From positions 1 to 36,974 of the forward strand of contig JAEEZC010000370.1 in NCBI GenBank assembly GCA_016288465.1: a DNA stretch of 36,974 nucleotides, given 5' to 3'. Positions 7,772 through 15,457 of this stretch are shown piece after piece. The stretch comes from Verrucomicrobiota bacterium (lineage in GTDB: Bacteria > Verrucomicrobiota > Kiritimatiellia > RFP12 > UBA1067). The notes beneath the pieces are model-generated. The model was not told where the DNA came from. It made no database searches and saw only the letters and a program-made list of their open reading frames with translations. The first letter of the stretch is position 1, and every line of letters begins with the position of its first letter. Made by a program: the position numbers and the translations under genes.

Positions 7772-7856
7772 TTAGACAAAACATACTTGCGGCCCCTACC
7801 GTCATTCCGCCCCGAACGTCACTTTGTACAGACACGCGCTTGGCGCGGGGGAAGGG

Positions 7857-9089
7857 CTATTTGATTGCCTCGGCTATGGCAGCGCAGATTTCCGGCGAGT
7901 AGTTGCCGTAGTCCACGCATTCCAGGACAACACCTCGCGCGCCGACGTCGCGGGCCATTCTCACGAGCCGCTTCGCAGCCTCCGCCTTGCTCACGCCGGC
8001 GAGCTTCGCGTATTCGTGGTAGCTGCATTTCTCGAAGTTGTAAGCAGCCAGCGGGAAGTACACCTCAGCCTTTCCTCGGTTCGCCATGACGTTGCGGTAG
8101 ATGCGCTCGGTGGAGCCGAACGGATCCTTCGGGTCGTACTTCACGCTGATCACGAAGATTGCGTCCAGCACGCCTTCCTTCGCGAGGTGGCGCCACGCTA
8201 GCCCTTTGTAGCGGCTGCGAAGGGCGGAGTCGTCCTTGCCGTCTATGCCGACGAATCCGCCGATGAACTCCACACCCGCCGCGCGGCACCTCGCGGAGAA
8301 CTTCCTTATGTAGTCGTCGAAATGCGCCAAGACCATCTTCTGCCATCGGGGATCCTCTGCCTCGGGCGCTGGTTCGTCGCCGTAGAGACGCTTCCACTCT
8401 TCAAGCGCAGGCGCCGAATATTCTCGGGCACAGGTCCACGCGCCATTGCGCCAGATGTCGAGCATGATCCTCTGCGGCCTGAGGGCGAGACGCTCGTCGA
8501 CCATTTCGAGCTTGTGCGCGACGACTTCGGGGTACATGATCGAGCAGGTCCCCATCCACGGATCGCCGTCCCGCTGGCAACTCCAGTATTCGGGATGCGC
8601 GAGAGTCCAGTTCGAGGAAAGAGGCGAATACCAGTGGTTCTCCTCAAGCGTGGTGTGGATTCCGAAGCCGAGTCCGCGCTTCGCGCACTCCCTGCGCACA
8701 AGCGGGAACTCGTTGCCGCGCGGCGATTCGAGCCTGAGCCAGCCGTAGATGTCTTCGCTGGGGAGGCGCCTTTTGTCGAACGGAGCCTCCGAGATCTGCC
8801 ACATCTCGCATTCGCTGGGATAGCGCATCCTGCCGCCGCCCTTGTCGCGCCACCAGATGTCGTCCGCGTGCGTGAGCAGCACGTGTTCGAGCACCTGCAC
8901 CGTTCCTGTCTTCGTCTCGATGTCGTAGGTCTTGGCGAAATCAAGCGAATCCACCAATGCGACGACGGAGAAGGGCTTGGGCGGCTGGACGGGGCGCGGG
9001 GACGACAGCGTGCAGAAAGGGGCCAAGCACGCCGCCGTCAGCAGCGCGGCCCTGAACACATTTCCCGTTTCGACTTCGCACTTCGTCAT
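7857..9089 (-). CDS. Secreted TIM-barrel glycoside-hydrolase-like protein
   Basis: A 410-residue protein with an N-terminal signal-like segment (FRAALLTAACLAPFCTLSS). The body reads as a (beta/alpha)8 barrel: FSVVALVDS, GLGFGIHTTLEENHWYS, RIMLDIWRNGAW, GVEFIGGFVGIDGKDD, AIFVISVKYD, AEVYFPLAAYN and ARGVVLECVDYGNYS look like successive strands. Acidic residues at strand ends (the LDIWR Asp, the FVGIDG Asp and the VLECVD Glu) could be catalytic. It resembles uncharacterised glycosidase-like families common in Lentisphaerota and Planctomycetes, but I cannot name one. Its ATG at 9089 overlaps the stop of the upstream PD40 gene as ATGA. It is the last gene of the five-gene minus-strand operon and probably cleaves the glycan whose product the symporter imports (inference). 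Confidence 0.65.
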   Translation of the reverse strand: MTKCEVETGNVFRAALLTAACLAPFCTLSSPRPVQPPKPFSVVALVDSLDFAKTYDIETKTGTVQVLEHVLLTHADDIWWRDKGGGRMRYPSECEMWQISEAPFDKRRLPSEDIYGWLRLESPRGNEFPLVRRECAKRGLGFGIHTTLEENHWYSPLSSNWTLAHPEYWSCQRDGDPWMGTCSIMYPEVVAHKLEMVDERLALRPQRIMLDIWRNGAWTCAREYSAPALEEWKRLYGDEPAPEAEDPRWQKMVLAHFDDYIRKFSARCRAAGVEFIGGFVGIDGKDDSALRSRYKGLAWRHLAKEGVLDAIFVISVKYDPKDPFGSTERIYRNVMANRGKAEVYFPLAAYNFEKCSYHEYAKLAGVSKAEAAKRLVRMARDVGARGVVLECVDYGNYSPEICAAIAEAIK

Positions 9090-10576
9090 TTGAACAGGTC
9101 TTCCCTCTTTCTGGACTTCGGAACGTCGCTGGGCCAGCCCGTTCCGACCTCCGCCTTCAGGACGGCTTCGCCCGCCTTCAGTCCGCGCCCGACGACGAAG
9201 CGCCTGATCTTGCCGAGCGAGATCACATTGCCTCGTGTCGTCGAGACCGTAGGCGGCGCTCCGTCAACAGAGAGGTACAGCGCGTCCGCAGTGCGGATTG
9301 CGGTGAACGTGTGCTCGCCGGGCCGATCGTTGCGGTCTTGCCTGATTGCGAGGTAGCGTCCTGCGGAATCGCGCGTCGAAAAGCACAGGGCGTAGCTCAC
9401 GAAAGTCTGGAGTGCGAGTTCGTGCTCCTCGTAGTCGCAGATCAGGAGCTGGCGGAGATCCTTCGAGCCGTCGAGCCGGGCCCTGACCCTCGTGAAGATC
9501 GTCCTGTCGGTTCCAAAGGCGAACTCAGTGCCGTTGGTGTTGAAGTTCGTCTCCCTGGCGACGTTCTCCGCCGACCAGAGCACTTTCTCCGGCTCCGCGT
9601 CGCAGCGAACGTCGGGGATGGTCTCGTCCGGCATGTCGTCTGCGCCGAACGCTCTGACGTAGATCGTGCCGCCGCGGTCGTAGGCGATGGACCGGCCGTC
9701 CGGAGAAAAGCACGGATTCTCGCCGGTCGCAAGGCGTCTGACCTTGCCGGACTTTACGCTCTCGACCCACACGCCCCAGCCCGGATCACCCTTCCTGAAT
9801 CCGCTGAAGCAGATGATGTCTCCGCCAGGATGCCAGCGCGGCGCGATTGCCGCGAGGCCGCGCGGAGTGACCGGGCACCACTCGCGCCTGTCTAACCGGT
9901 CGATGCGTGCGCCGAAGATGCGCCACTTGTCGAAGAAGTCCTCGAGATGCCCCCAGACGAGAAGCGAGCCATCCGGCGAGACGGCGGGCTGCACGAACCC
10001 TGAGTTGTTCCCGTTCGGAGAGTCCATGAGGATGCGCGGCTCGCCGCCTGCGGGAAGGTCGATCTCGGCTATGCGGGAGGACGCCGCCTTGGAGAACGAG
10101 GCGCTTTCGGATGCAACGCCGCGCGTGGTGACGAAATAGGCTTTCCGCCCGTCGGGAGAAACGGACGGCGTGTAGTCGCGGCAGCGGCCTGATGTCAGCC
10201 TGCGCTTCTTTCCGCCTTCCCAGAGCCAGAGCCCGTAGCCGTTCTTCGAATTGCCGCGCCATGCCTCGTAGGCCGTCTCCGTGTCGTGCCCCGCCATGTA
10301 CACAAGCCCGCCCGCAGGCGTCCACTCCGGATACGCCGCGTTCCCAGGACCTTCCTCTATCCATTCGACGTCGCCGCCCCTGGACGCGACGACGCCGATC
10401 TTGAAGACGCTCCCTTCAAGACGCTGGAAGGCGATGCGTCCGCCGTCAGGCGAGAACACCGGGCAGGAGCCCCGCGTGACAGCACGTTCAGGCGACTGCA
10501 CGGAAGCGTTAGCGCCGCCGCAGACCGCCGCAACCGCCGCCAAGGCCAGTGCGGTCGCTTTTACGTCGAGTCTCAT
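9086..10576 (-). CDS. Secreted PD40/TolB-like beta-propeller with C-terminal concanavalin-like domain
   Basis: A 496-residue protein. I start it at ATG 10576 because that start overlaps the symporter stop as ATGA and gives a clean signal peptide (MRLDVKATALALAAVAAVCGGANA); longer starts at 10588 or 10636 lie inside the symporter gene. Residues about 30-330 carry PD40 repeats (CPVFSPDGGRIAFQR, YPEWTPAGGLVYMAG, YTPSVSPDGRKAYFVT, PAVSPDGSLLVWG, PCFSPDGRSIAYDR), forming a six-bladed TolB-like propeller. The last 160 residues, with RYLAIRQDRNDRPGEHTF and ADALYLSVDG, look like a LamG/concanavalin-type sandwich. This pairing suggests a carbohydrate-binding or lyase-type role at the cell surface. It is coupled on both sides, with the symporter upstream and the glycosidase-like gene downstream. 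Confidence 0.75.
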   Translation of the reverse strand: MRLDVKATALALAAVAAVCGGANASVQSPERAVTRGSCPVFSPDGGRIAFQRLEGSVFKIGVVASRGGDVEWIEEGPGNAAYPEWTPAGGLVYMAGHDTETAYEAWRGNSKNGYGLWLWEGGKKRRLTSGRCRDYTPSVSPDGRKAYFVTTRGVASESASFSKAASSRIAEIDLPAGGEPRILMDSPNGNNSGFVQPAVSPDGSLLVWGHLEDFFDKWRIFGARIDRLDRREWCPVTPRGLAAIAPRWHPGGDIICFSGFRKGDPGWGVWVESVKSGKVRRLATGENPCFSPDGRSIAYDRGGTIYVRAFGADDMPDETIPDVRCDAEPEKVLWSAENVARETNFNTNGTEFAFGTDRTIFTRVRARLDGSKDLRQLLICDYEEHELALQTFVSYALCFSTRDSAGRYLAIRQDRNDRPGEHTFTAIRTADALYLSVDGAPPTVSTTRGNVISLGKIRRFVVGRGLKAGEAVLKAEVGTGWPSDVPKSRKREDLFK

Positions 10577-12408
10577 ATCGTACTGCATGTAGCCTTTCGG
10601 CTGGAGTCGTCCGGCAGGACAAACGAGAGCAGCCACGCCGTGGCGACGCAGACCGCGAACCCGATTCCGCCAACAAGGAAGACGTGCGGACGCTCGAAGG
10701 GGAGCGGCGCGTAGCGAAGCGCGAAGCAGGCGATGTAGTTGAAAAGGAGCCCCGCGACCGCGGCCCTGCCGCCGACGCGGCGCACGAACACGCCGAGGAA
10801 GAAGAGCCCGGCGAGTCCGGCGGCAAGCACCGAAATGAACTCCTTGAACTTGTCGAAGAGCGAGCGGGTGTCGGTGTGCGCGAGAAGAAGCGCCGCCGCT
10901 ATTCCGAGAACGCCTGCCGCGAAAGTGAATGCGCGCCCCCAGCGCATCTGTGCCTCGGGCGTGGTGGAGGGGCGGAACTTGAGGACGAAGTCCGCCGTAA
11001 GCGCGGTCGCCGCGCTGGAGAGGTTTGCCGAAAGCGTCGAGACGGTCGCGGCGAAGAGGGCGGCGGCGACAAGCCCAGCGAGCGCGGGCGGCAGGCCCGA
11101 GACTATGAAGAACGGCAGAATGCTGTCAGCCTTCGGCAGCGCGGGGTCGAGCATCTCCGGATGGCTGCGGTAGTACGTCCAGAGCGCGGTTCCGATGGCG
11201 CAGAAGAGCGCGCTCACGAGGACCGTAAAGACGCCGTTGAACCAGATAGACCGCGCGGCGGCCCGTTCGTCCTTAACCGACATGTAGCGCTGAATCACGC
11301 ACTGGTCGCTCGTGTACGAGGAGAGGTTCTCGATGAAGGCAAGGACCAGCACCACCCAGAGAACCGGCTCCGTCGCCATGAAGCGAAGGTCGAGGAACGT
11401 GGTTTTGCCGTAGGCGGAGGCCATTTCCCATGCGCCCGAGACGCCGCCGTCCGTGCCGCGCAGGAGCACGAAGAAGATTGCGAGCGCGCCAGTGACGAGC
11501 ACGATGCCCTGCACAAAGTCGCTCCACACAACCGCCTCGAACCCTCCAAATGCGCAGTACACGATCGTCGCCGCGCCGCAGATCAGGATGCATCCGTCGA
11601 TCGAGACGCCTGTCATCGCGTTGAGGGCGAGGGCCGGGAGAAGCGTCACGATTGCAACGCGCGAGATCATGAAGACGACGTACGCCCCGGACGCGAAGAG
11701 GCGCACGGCCGAGTTGAAGCGCTGCTCGAGGTAGGCGTAGGCGCTCGCCACTTTGAGGCGGCGGAACAAAGGCAGGTAGCAGTGGATCACGAGCGGAGCG
11801 AGCGCGAAGATGCCGATCGTCATCGGGAAGTATCGCCAGTCGGACATGTAGTACTGCGCCGGCGCGGCGAGGAACGTCACCGAAGAGAGCATCGTCGCGA
11901 ATATGCTCATCCCTGCGACGTACCAAGGAACCTTGCCGCCGCCCCTGAAATAGTCGTCAGCCGTCTTTTTCTTCCTGATGAAGTACCACGCCATCCCCGC
12001 CATGAGAAGGAAGTACAGGCCGAGAACTCCCCATGCCACAGGGCCGAATCCCTTCTTGAAGGACATCTCGCCGGCCCTCACCCAGCGGTCGGTGACAAGA
12101 TGGTAGTAGCAGAGCGGTCTGCCGGCGGCGTCCTTCAGCGCGACGTGCTGGTCGCCGACGGGCTCGAGCCGCGCACCCTCAGGCGGAACGACGGGCACCG
12201 GCTCGCAGCGCCGTCCGCGGCAGGGCGCGGACCCGGGAAGCTCCGCCATGCCGGCCTGCCGAGTCCAGCAGTTTGTGCCCTCGACGCATACGACGTACCT
12301 CCGCTTCTGGTCGCCGTTCTGCTCGGTCTCAAGCGGGGCTGCGGACGACGCCAGCGCAAGGCCGGCGAATGCGGACAAAGCGAAGAAGCGCGGAACGATA
12401 TGCATCAT
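10573..12408 (-). CDS. Sodium:solute symporter (SSS family) with N-terminal extracytoplasmic domain
   Basis: A 611-residue SSS-family transporter that imports a solute with Na+ across the inner membrane. About thirteen membrane segments start near residue 125 (WGVLGLYFLLMAGMAWYFI), followed by the characteristic DYFRGGGKVPWYVAGMSIFATMLSSVTFLA stretch (two adjoining parts, 150-180), YLEQRF, and the AGLVAAALFAATVSTLSANLSS core in the second half. Odd for the family, residues 1-24 look like a signal peptide and about 90 further residues with paired cysteines precede the first symporter helix, so a small periplasmic domain is attached at the front. The substrate is not readable; the neighbouring glycosidase-like gene suggests a sugar, sugar acid or amino sugar. 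It overlaps the PD40 gene by 4 bp and follows the Cys-rich gene by 19 bp. Confidence 0.88.
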   Translation of the reverse strand: MMHIVPRFFALSAFAGLALASSAAPLETEQNGDQKRRYVVCVEGTNCWTRQAGMAELPGSAPCRGRRCEPVPVVPPEGARLEPVGDQHVALKDAAGRPLCYYHLVTDRWVRAGEMSFKKGFGPVAWGVLGLYFLLMAGMAWYFIRKKKTADDYFRGGGKVPWYVAGMSIFATMLSSVTFLAAPAQYYMSDWRYFPMTIGIFALAPLVIHCYLPLFRRLKVASAYAYLEQRFNSAVRLFASGAYVVFMISRVAIVTLLPALALNAMTGVSIDGCILICGAATIVYCAFGGFEAVVWSDFVQGIVLVTGALAIFFVLLRGTDGGVSGAWEMASAYGKTTFLDLRFMATEPVLWVVLVLAFIENLSSYTSDQCVIQRYMSVKDERAAARSIWFNGVFTVLVSALFCAIGTALWTYYRSHPEMLDPALPKADSILPFFIVSGLPPALAGLVAAALFAATVSTLSANLSSAATALTADFVLKFRPSTTPEAQMRWGRAFTFAAGVLGIAAALLLAHTDTRSLFDKFKEFISVLAAGLAGLFFLGVFVRRVGGRAAVAGLLFNYIACFALRYAPLPFERPHVFLVGGIGFAVCVATAWLLSFVLPDDSSRKATCSTI

Positions 12409-12427
12409 GATGACGAGACTCCCCGTT

Positions 12428-12919
12428 CTAGAAATTCGTCCTCACGAGGTCGTCGCCGCGCAGGGCTGCGACCTCCGCGCGCTTGGCCTCGGCCAGCGCC
12501 TTGTCGCGAAACACCCAGAACTCGCACCGCGGCGTTTCGCGGCCTACGATGTCATAGACCATGAAGTGGTTCGCCCTGGCGATTACGCGCCCCACCCATC
12601 CCGGGCAGTGGTCGCAGTAGCGCTTGCACGGCGCGGCGTCGTTGTCCAGCACCTTGGAGAGCGACGGGCACGTGTTCATGCGGCAGTGGTAGCACGTCTG
12701 GTCGTACTCGTGCGTCATGTCGCAGTTCTCCTCGATGCGGATGCGCTCCCAGTATTCGTACATTCCCTTCAGACCGTCGCGCCTGAACGCATCGAGAGTG
12801 AAGAAGGCCCGCCTGTCGGCGACGCGCGCGTAGTAGCGGTCAAGGGCGTCGCCTCCGCGCCGGTCGAGATACTTGAATATCTCGTTGTAGAACTTCACGA
12901 AATGGTCGCTGGGAATCAT
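12428..12919 (-). CDS. Cys-rich ~160-residue protein, paralogue of upstream gene
   Basis: A 163-residue soluble protein without a signal peptide. The N-terminal half is helical (FVKFYNEIFKYLDRRGGDALDRYY) and the middle holds a cysteine cluster: CYHCRMNTC (CX2CX4C), then CKRYCDHC (CX3CX2C), with another Cys before and one near the C-terminus. The clusters could bind Zn or an Fe-S centre. The layout (helical front, W-x-x-Y helix, Cys cluster, final Cys) parallels the neighbouring gene at 12943-13428, so the two are probably diverged tandem paralogues. The fold may be that of the L-2-amino-thiazoline-4-carboxylate hydrolase family (PF14196), by memory only. It stands between its paralogue and the symporter with small gaps and belongs to the same operon. 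Function unknown. Confidence 0.6.
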   Translation of the reverse strand: MIPSDHFVKFYNEIFKYLDRRGGDALDRYYARVADRRAFFTLDAFRRDGLKGMYEYWERIRIEENCDMTHEYDQTCYHCRMNTCPSLSKVLDNDAAPCKRYCDHCPGWVGRVIARANHFMVYDIVGRETPRCEFWVFRDKALAEAKRAEVAALRGDDLVRTNF

Positions 12920-12942
12920 AGTGAGTGGAGAGGTGTATGGGG

Positions 12943-13428
12943 TTAGGTGGCCTTAAGCCTGAGAGTCTGCTGACAGGACCGGCTGCCAGTCTCCTCCAGG
13001 ACGATTTCATACGGCGAACCTGAGCAGAACGCCTCGTTGAGCATGCGAGTCGCCGTGCAGAGTCCCTTGCCGCCTGGAATCCCCCTGCGCTCAAGATGCA
13101 TCATCGCCGGGCAATTGCGCACCGTCAGGACGGCGCCGGTCTCTGTTTCCTCAAGCGAATAGTCCGCGCCCTCGCGGTCCATGTAGTAGCGCCACCATGC
13201 GAGCAATTCCGACGGGTCGCCTGCGACAAGCTTCTCGTGCAGGGTCTTGTAGACTTTCGTGCCGGTTTCGAACAGCACTTCCCGCAACGCGTCTTCGCCA
13301 TAGTTGTCGCGCAGGTAGTTCGCGCCGTCGAGAATCGAGGCGTGGAAGTCGCGGTGCAGCTCCCCTTCGGACTTGTAGCGCAGCCCTTCGAATCGCGTGT
13401 CAGCATTCTGCTCCAGTGAATCTTGCAT
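12943..13428 (-). CDS. ATC-hydrolase-like (PF14196-like) 161-residue protein, first gene of operon
   Basis: A 161-residue soluble protein. A helical N-terminal half (FHASILDGANYLRDNYGEDALREVL, in two parts) is followed by a WWRYYMDREGADYS segment, a strand with LTVRNCPAMMHL, a LCTATRMLNEAFCSG segment and a closing SCQQTL. The pattern recalls the L-2-amino-thiazoline-4-carboxylic acid hydrolase family, but activity cannot be claimed. ATG 13428 lies only 6 nt past an extended -10 box, so it heads the operon and is probably translated from a leaderless mRNA. It is a likely paralogue of the next gene (12428-12919). Their link to an SSS symporter and glycan proteins suggests sensing or modifying the imported compound, which is inference. 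Confidence 0.6.
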   Translation of the reverse strand: MQDSLEQNADTRFEGLRYKSEGELHRDFHASILDGANYLRDNYGEDALREVLFETGTKVYKTLHEKLVAGDPSELLAWWRYYMDREGADYSLEETETGAVLTVRNCPAMMHLERRGIPGGKGLCTATRMLNEAFCSGSPYEIVLEETGSRSCQQTLRLKAT

Positions 13429-13440
13429 GCGATAATTATA
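13429..13440 (-). promoter_or_regulatory. Extended -10 promoter, leaderless start of the symporter operon
   Basis: On the minus strand TGC precedes TATAAT (13440-13435), which matches an extended -10 element. The start codon ATG at 13428 is 6 nt beyond it, so transcription would begin at or within one base of the start codon. No Shine-Dalgarno sequence is possible. Confidence 0.6.
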
Positions 13441-13830
13441 GCAAAAGACAAAGGCATGGTTGTTTCAACTATTATTATTGCAATAAACCAAACCAAAACC
13501 GATTCGCAAGCTGAGACGGACGCAGATAATGTTGTCCCGCATTGGTATGGTAGTGGGTGCGCTTTGCGACGAGATCGCCAAGTCCCTCGAACAGTTTCGC
13601 AACGGTCTCGCCGATCCTAAGTGAGCGCTTGGATCGCCCAAGGCGCGACTGGCGGGAAGTAGAAGGGCGATCCTCAAGGCGGATCGCAGGCATATTGCAG
13701 TTTGCGTTCGCATAGGGCAGTCTGCGGCACAACCAATTCGCAGTGCTGCCCGAAGGGCCTGATTATGCCGGAAGAGCGATTGCATTCCGCGAAGTCGGGC
13801 AAGCGGGCGAGATTTGCGCTTCGGGAATGC

Positions 13831-13896
13831 TGACATTTTCGGCGGCGAAAAATAACATCGTTTCGCGTGGATTGGCAATGGCGATTTTGCTAGACT
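13831..13896 (+). promoter_or_regulatory. XylR-type operator and promoter of the GH20 gene
   Basis: TGACATTTT (13831-13839), 8 bp, then AAAAATAACA (13848-13857) forms an imperfect inverted repeat. Exactly 33 bp later comes TGC-TAGACT, an extended -10 element with its hexamer at 13891-13896. No good -35 is present. The same 27-bp site with the same 33-bp gap recurs at 16672-16737. The position suits an activator bound around -60. Confidence 0.65.
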
Positions 13897-13936
13897 AGTG
13901 CGGTAGGCGGAGGAGTCCCGTCGGAAAGGAAAGAAC

Positions 13937-15457
13937 ATGCGCAGTATTGGTTTCGCCGCGTCGTGCGCCGCAGGGCTGGCCGCCCTCTCGGCTTGTGCGG
14001 GAACGGATATCGTGCCGAGGCCGCTCGGAATCGTGGAGCGTGGCGGCGTGTACGAGTTCACCGGAAGGCTGGAGGATGCCGTCCGCTTCAGACGCGTTTC
14101 AGGGATTCCTGCGGAAGGCTACAGGATGTCCGTATCGAAGGACGGCGCCGAGGTCGTCTTCGGCGACGACGCCGGACGGCTCTACGCGCTGGAGACGCTC
14201 AGGCAGATGGTCGAGACCGTCGGCGACGGCGGCGTCGTTCCGTGCGTAGAGATAGAGGACGCTCCGCGATATGCCTGGCGCGGCGTCCATCTGGACGAAA
14301 GCCGCCACTTCTTCGGCAAGGCGGCGGTCAAGCGCATTCTCGACCTGATGGCGCGGCACAAGCTGAACCGGTTCCACTGGCACCTGACCGACGACCAGGG
14401 CTGGCGCATTGACGTGCCGGGATATCCGGAGCTGGTCAGATACGGCGCGGTGCGTCCGTCGAGCGTAAGGCCGCGCGAACGCGCCTACGGCGACGCGTCG
14501 GCAGACGCCGAAAAGTACGACGGCGTTGCCTACGGTCCGTACTTCTACACCGAGGCGGATCTGCGCGAGGTGATAGAATACGCGGCGAAGCTGAACATAC
14601 AGATCGTGCCCGAGATAGAGCTGCCCGGCCACGTATGCGCCGCTCTCGCGGCGTATCCGCAGTTCGCGTGCCATCCGGAAAGGCTTGCGTCGCGCAGGCC
14701 GCGCATTTCGTGGGGAATCGAGAAGGACGTGCTGTGCGCGGGAAACGACGAGGCGATCAAGTTCATGGAGGACGTGCTGGACTGGACATGCAGGGTGTTT
14801 CCGTGCGACGTCGTGCACATAGGCGGCGACGAGTGCCCTCAAGACGCATGGAAGACGTGCGCAAAGTGCCGCGCAAGGATCGAGGCCGAGGGAGTGGGTG
14901 ACGAGAAGGGGCTGCAGCCGTGGATAACGCGGCGCTTTGTGCGCTTTCTTGCGGAGAGGGGGAAGCGCGCGATCGGCTGGGACGAGTGTCTTGTGGGCGA
15001 CGTTCCTTCAAGCGCCATGGGCATGATCTGGCGGGAGTCTCGCATCGGCGCAGGCCACGAGCTGGTGTCCGGTGCGGCCGCTGCCATGAGAGGGCACGAC
15101 ATGGTGATGACGCCGTCGACCTACTGCTATCTCGACTATGCGCAGGGACTGGCGGACGATCCGCACTTCTACAACAGGCATGTGCTGAAGCTTGAGAGGT
15201 GCTATGCGTTCGATCCGTGCGCAGGCGTGCCGAACGAGGCGAAGAGACGCGTTCTCGGCGGGCAGGGCAACAACTGGACGGAGTTCACGCTCGACCAGCG
15301 CGAGCTGGAATGGAAGATGTGGCCGCGCATGATGGCGCTTGCGGAGGCGCTGTGGCTTGGCGAGTCGAAGCCGGGCTTCGAGGACTTCAGGCGGCGTGCG
15401 GCGCGGCAGAGGGAAAGACTTGTCGCGTCTGGCGTCAACTGCGCGCCGCTGGAATAG
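13937..15457 (+). CDS. Family GH20 beta-N-acetylhexosaminidase, lipoprotein
   Basis: A 506-residue exo-hexosaminidase that removes terminal GlcNAc or GalNAc from glycans or chitin fragments. The leader ends in LSAC (lipobox, Cys20), so it is probably a lipoprotein facing the periplasm or surface. The GH20b-type alpha/beta domain (about 25-105) is followed by the barrel: GVHLDESRHF (117-126), NRFHWHLTDDQGWRIDV, the VPEIELPGH strand, and the catalytic pair HIGGDEC with Asp298-Glu299, used in substrate-assisted catalysis with the N-acetyl group. WRES and NNWTE further on complete the pocket. Length is normal. GGAAAGGAA precedes the ATG at 13937. Its tail overlaps the convergent regulator gene by 23 bp, and the operator at 13831 suggests control by that regulator. 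Confidence 0.93.
   Translation: MRSIGFAASCAAGLAALSACAGTDIVPRPLGIVERGGVYEFTGRLEDAVRFRRVSGIPAEGYRMSVSKDGAEVVFGDDAGRLYALETLRQMVETVGDGGVVPCVEIEDAPRYAWRGVHLDESRHFFGKAAVKRILDLMARHKLNRFHWHLTDDQGWRIDVPGYPELVRYGAVRPSSVRPRERAYGDASADAEKYDGVAYGPYFYTEADLREVIEYAAKLNIQIVPEIELPGHVCAALAAYPQFACHPERLASRRPRISWGIEKDVLCAGNDEAIKFMEDVLDWTCRVFPCDVVHIGGDECPQDAWKTCAKCRARIEAEGVGDEKGLQPWITRRFVRFLAERGKRAIGWDECLVGDVPSSAMGMIWRESRIGAGHELVSGAAAAMRGHDMVMTPSTYCYLDYAQGLADDPHFYNRHVLKLERCYAFDPCAGVPNEAKRRVLGGQGNNWTEFTLDQRELEWKMWPRMMALAEALWLGESKPGFEDFRRRAARQRERLVASGVNCAPLE

Larger units (their letters stand above)
7549..7856. other. Non-coding interval between convergent operons
   Basis: No gene is seen in these 308 bp. They hold a hairpin at 7610-7647, an inverted copy of the extragenic repeat at 7707-7771, and a small GC hairpin (CGCGC-TTG-GCGCG, 7835-7847) just past the end of the minus-strand operon. 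None has a convincing U-tract. Confidence 0.6.
13429..13936. other. Non-coding interval before the GH20 gene
   Basis: No convincing gene lies in these 508 bp. A 31-codon frame at about 13528-13623 has no family match. Two hairpins are visible: GCGATCC-N7-GGATCGC (13667-13687), and a longer one at 13715-13751 with GGGCAG pairing CTGCCC and an inner CTGCG-CGCAG stem. The right part holds the regulator site at 13831-13857 and the GH20 promoter. Confidence 0.5.

Noticed and set aside
7857-7860. Strong intrinsic terminator after the symporter operon
   Set aside because: Only a 5-bp GC stem (7835-7847) is near and no T-run follows on the minus strand.
10549-12564. 671-codon open frame on the plus strand
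   Set aside because: Antisense to the SSS symporter; its translation is almost only charged residues (Arg, Glu, His), typical of a reverse-strand shadow.
13528-13623. 31-codon frame beginning MLSRIGMVV
   Set aside because: Too short, no ribosome site and no match; the following in-frame stretch after its stop also shows no family. Left as non-coding.
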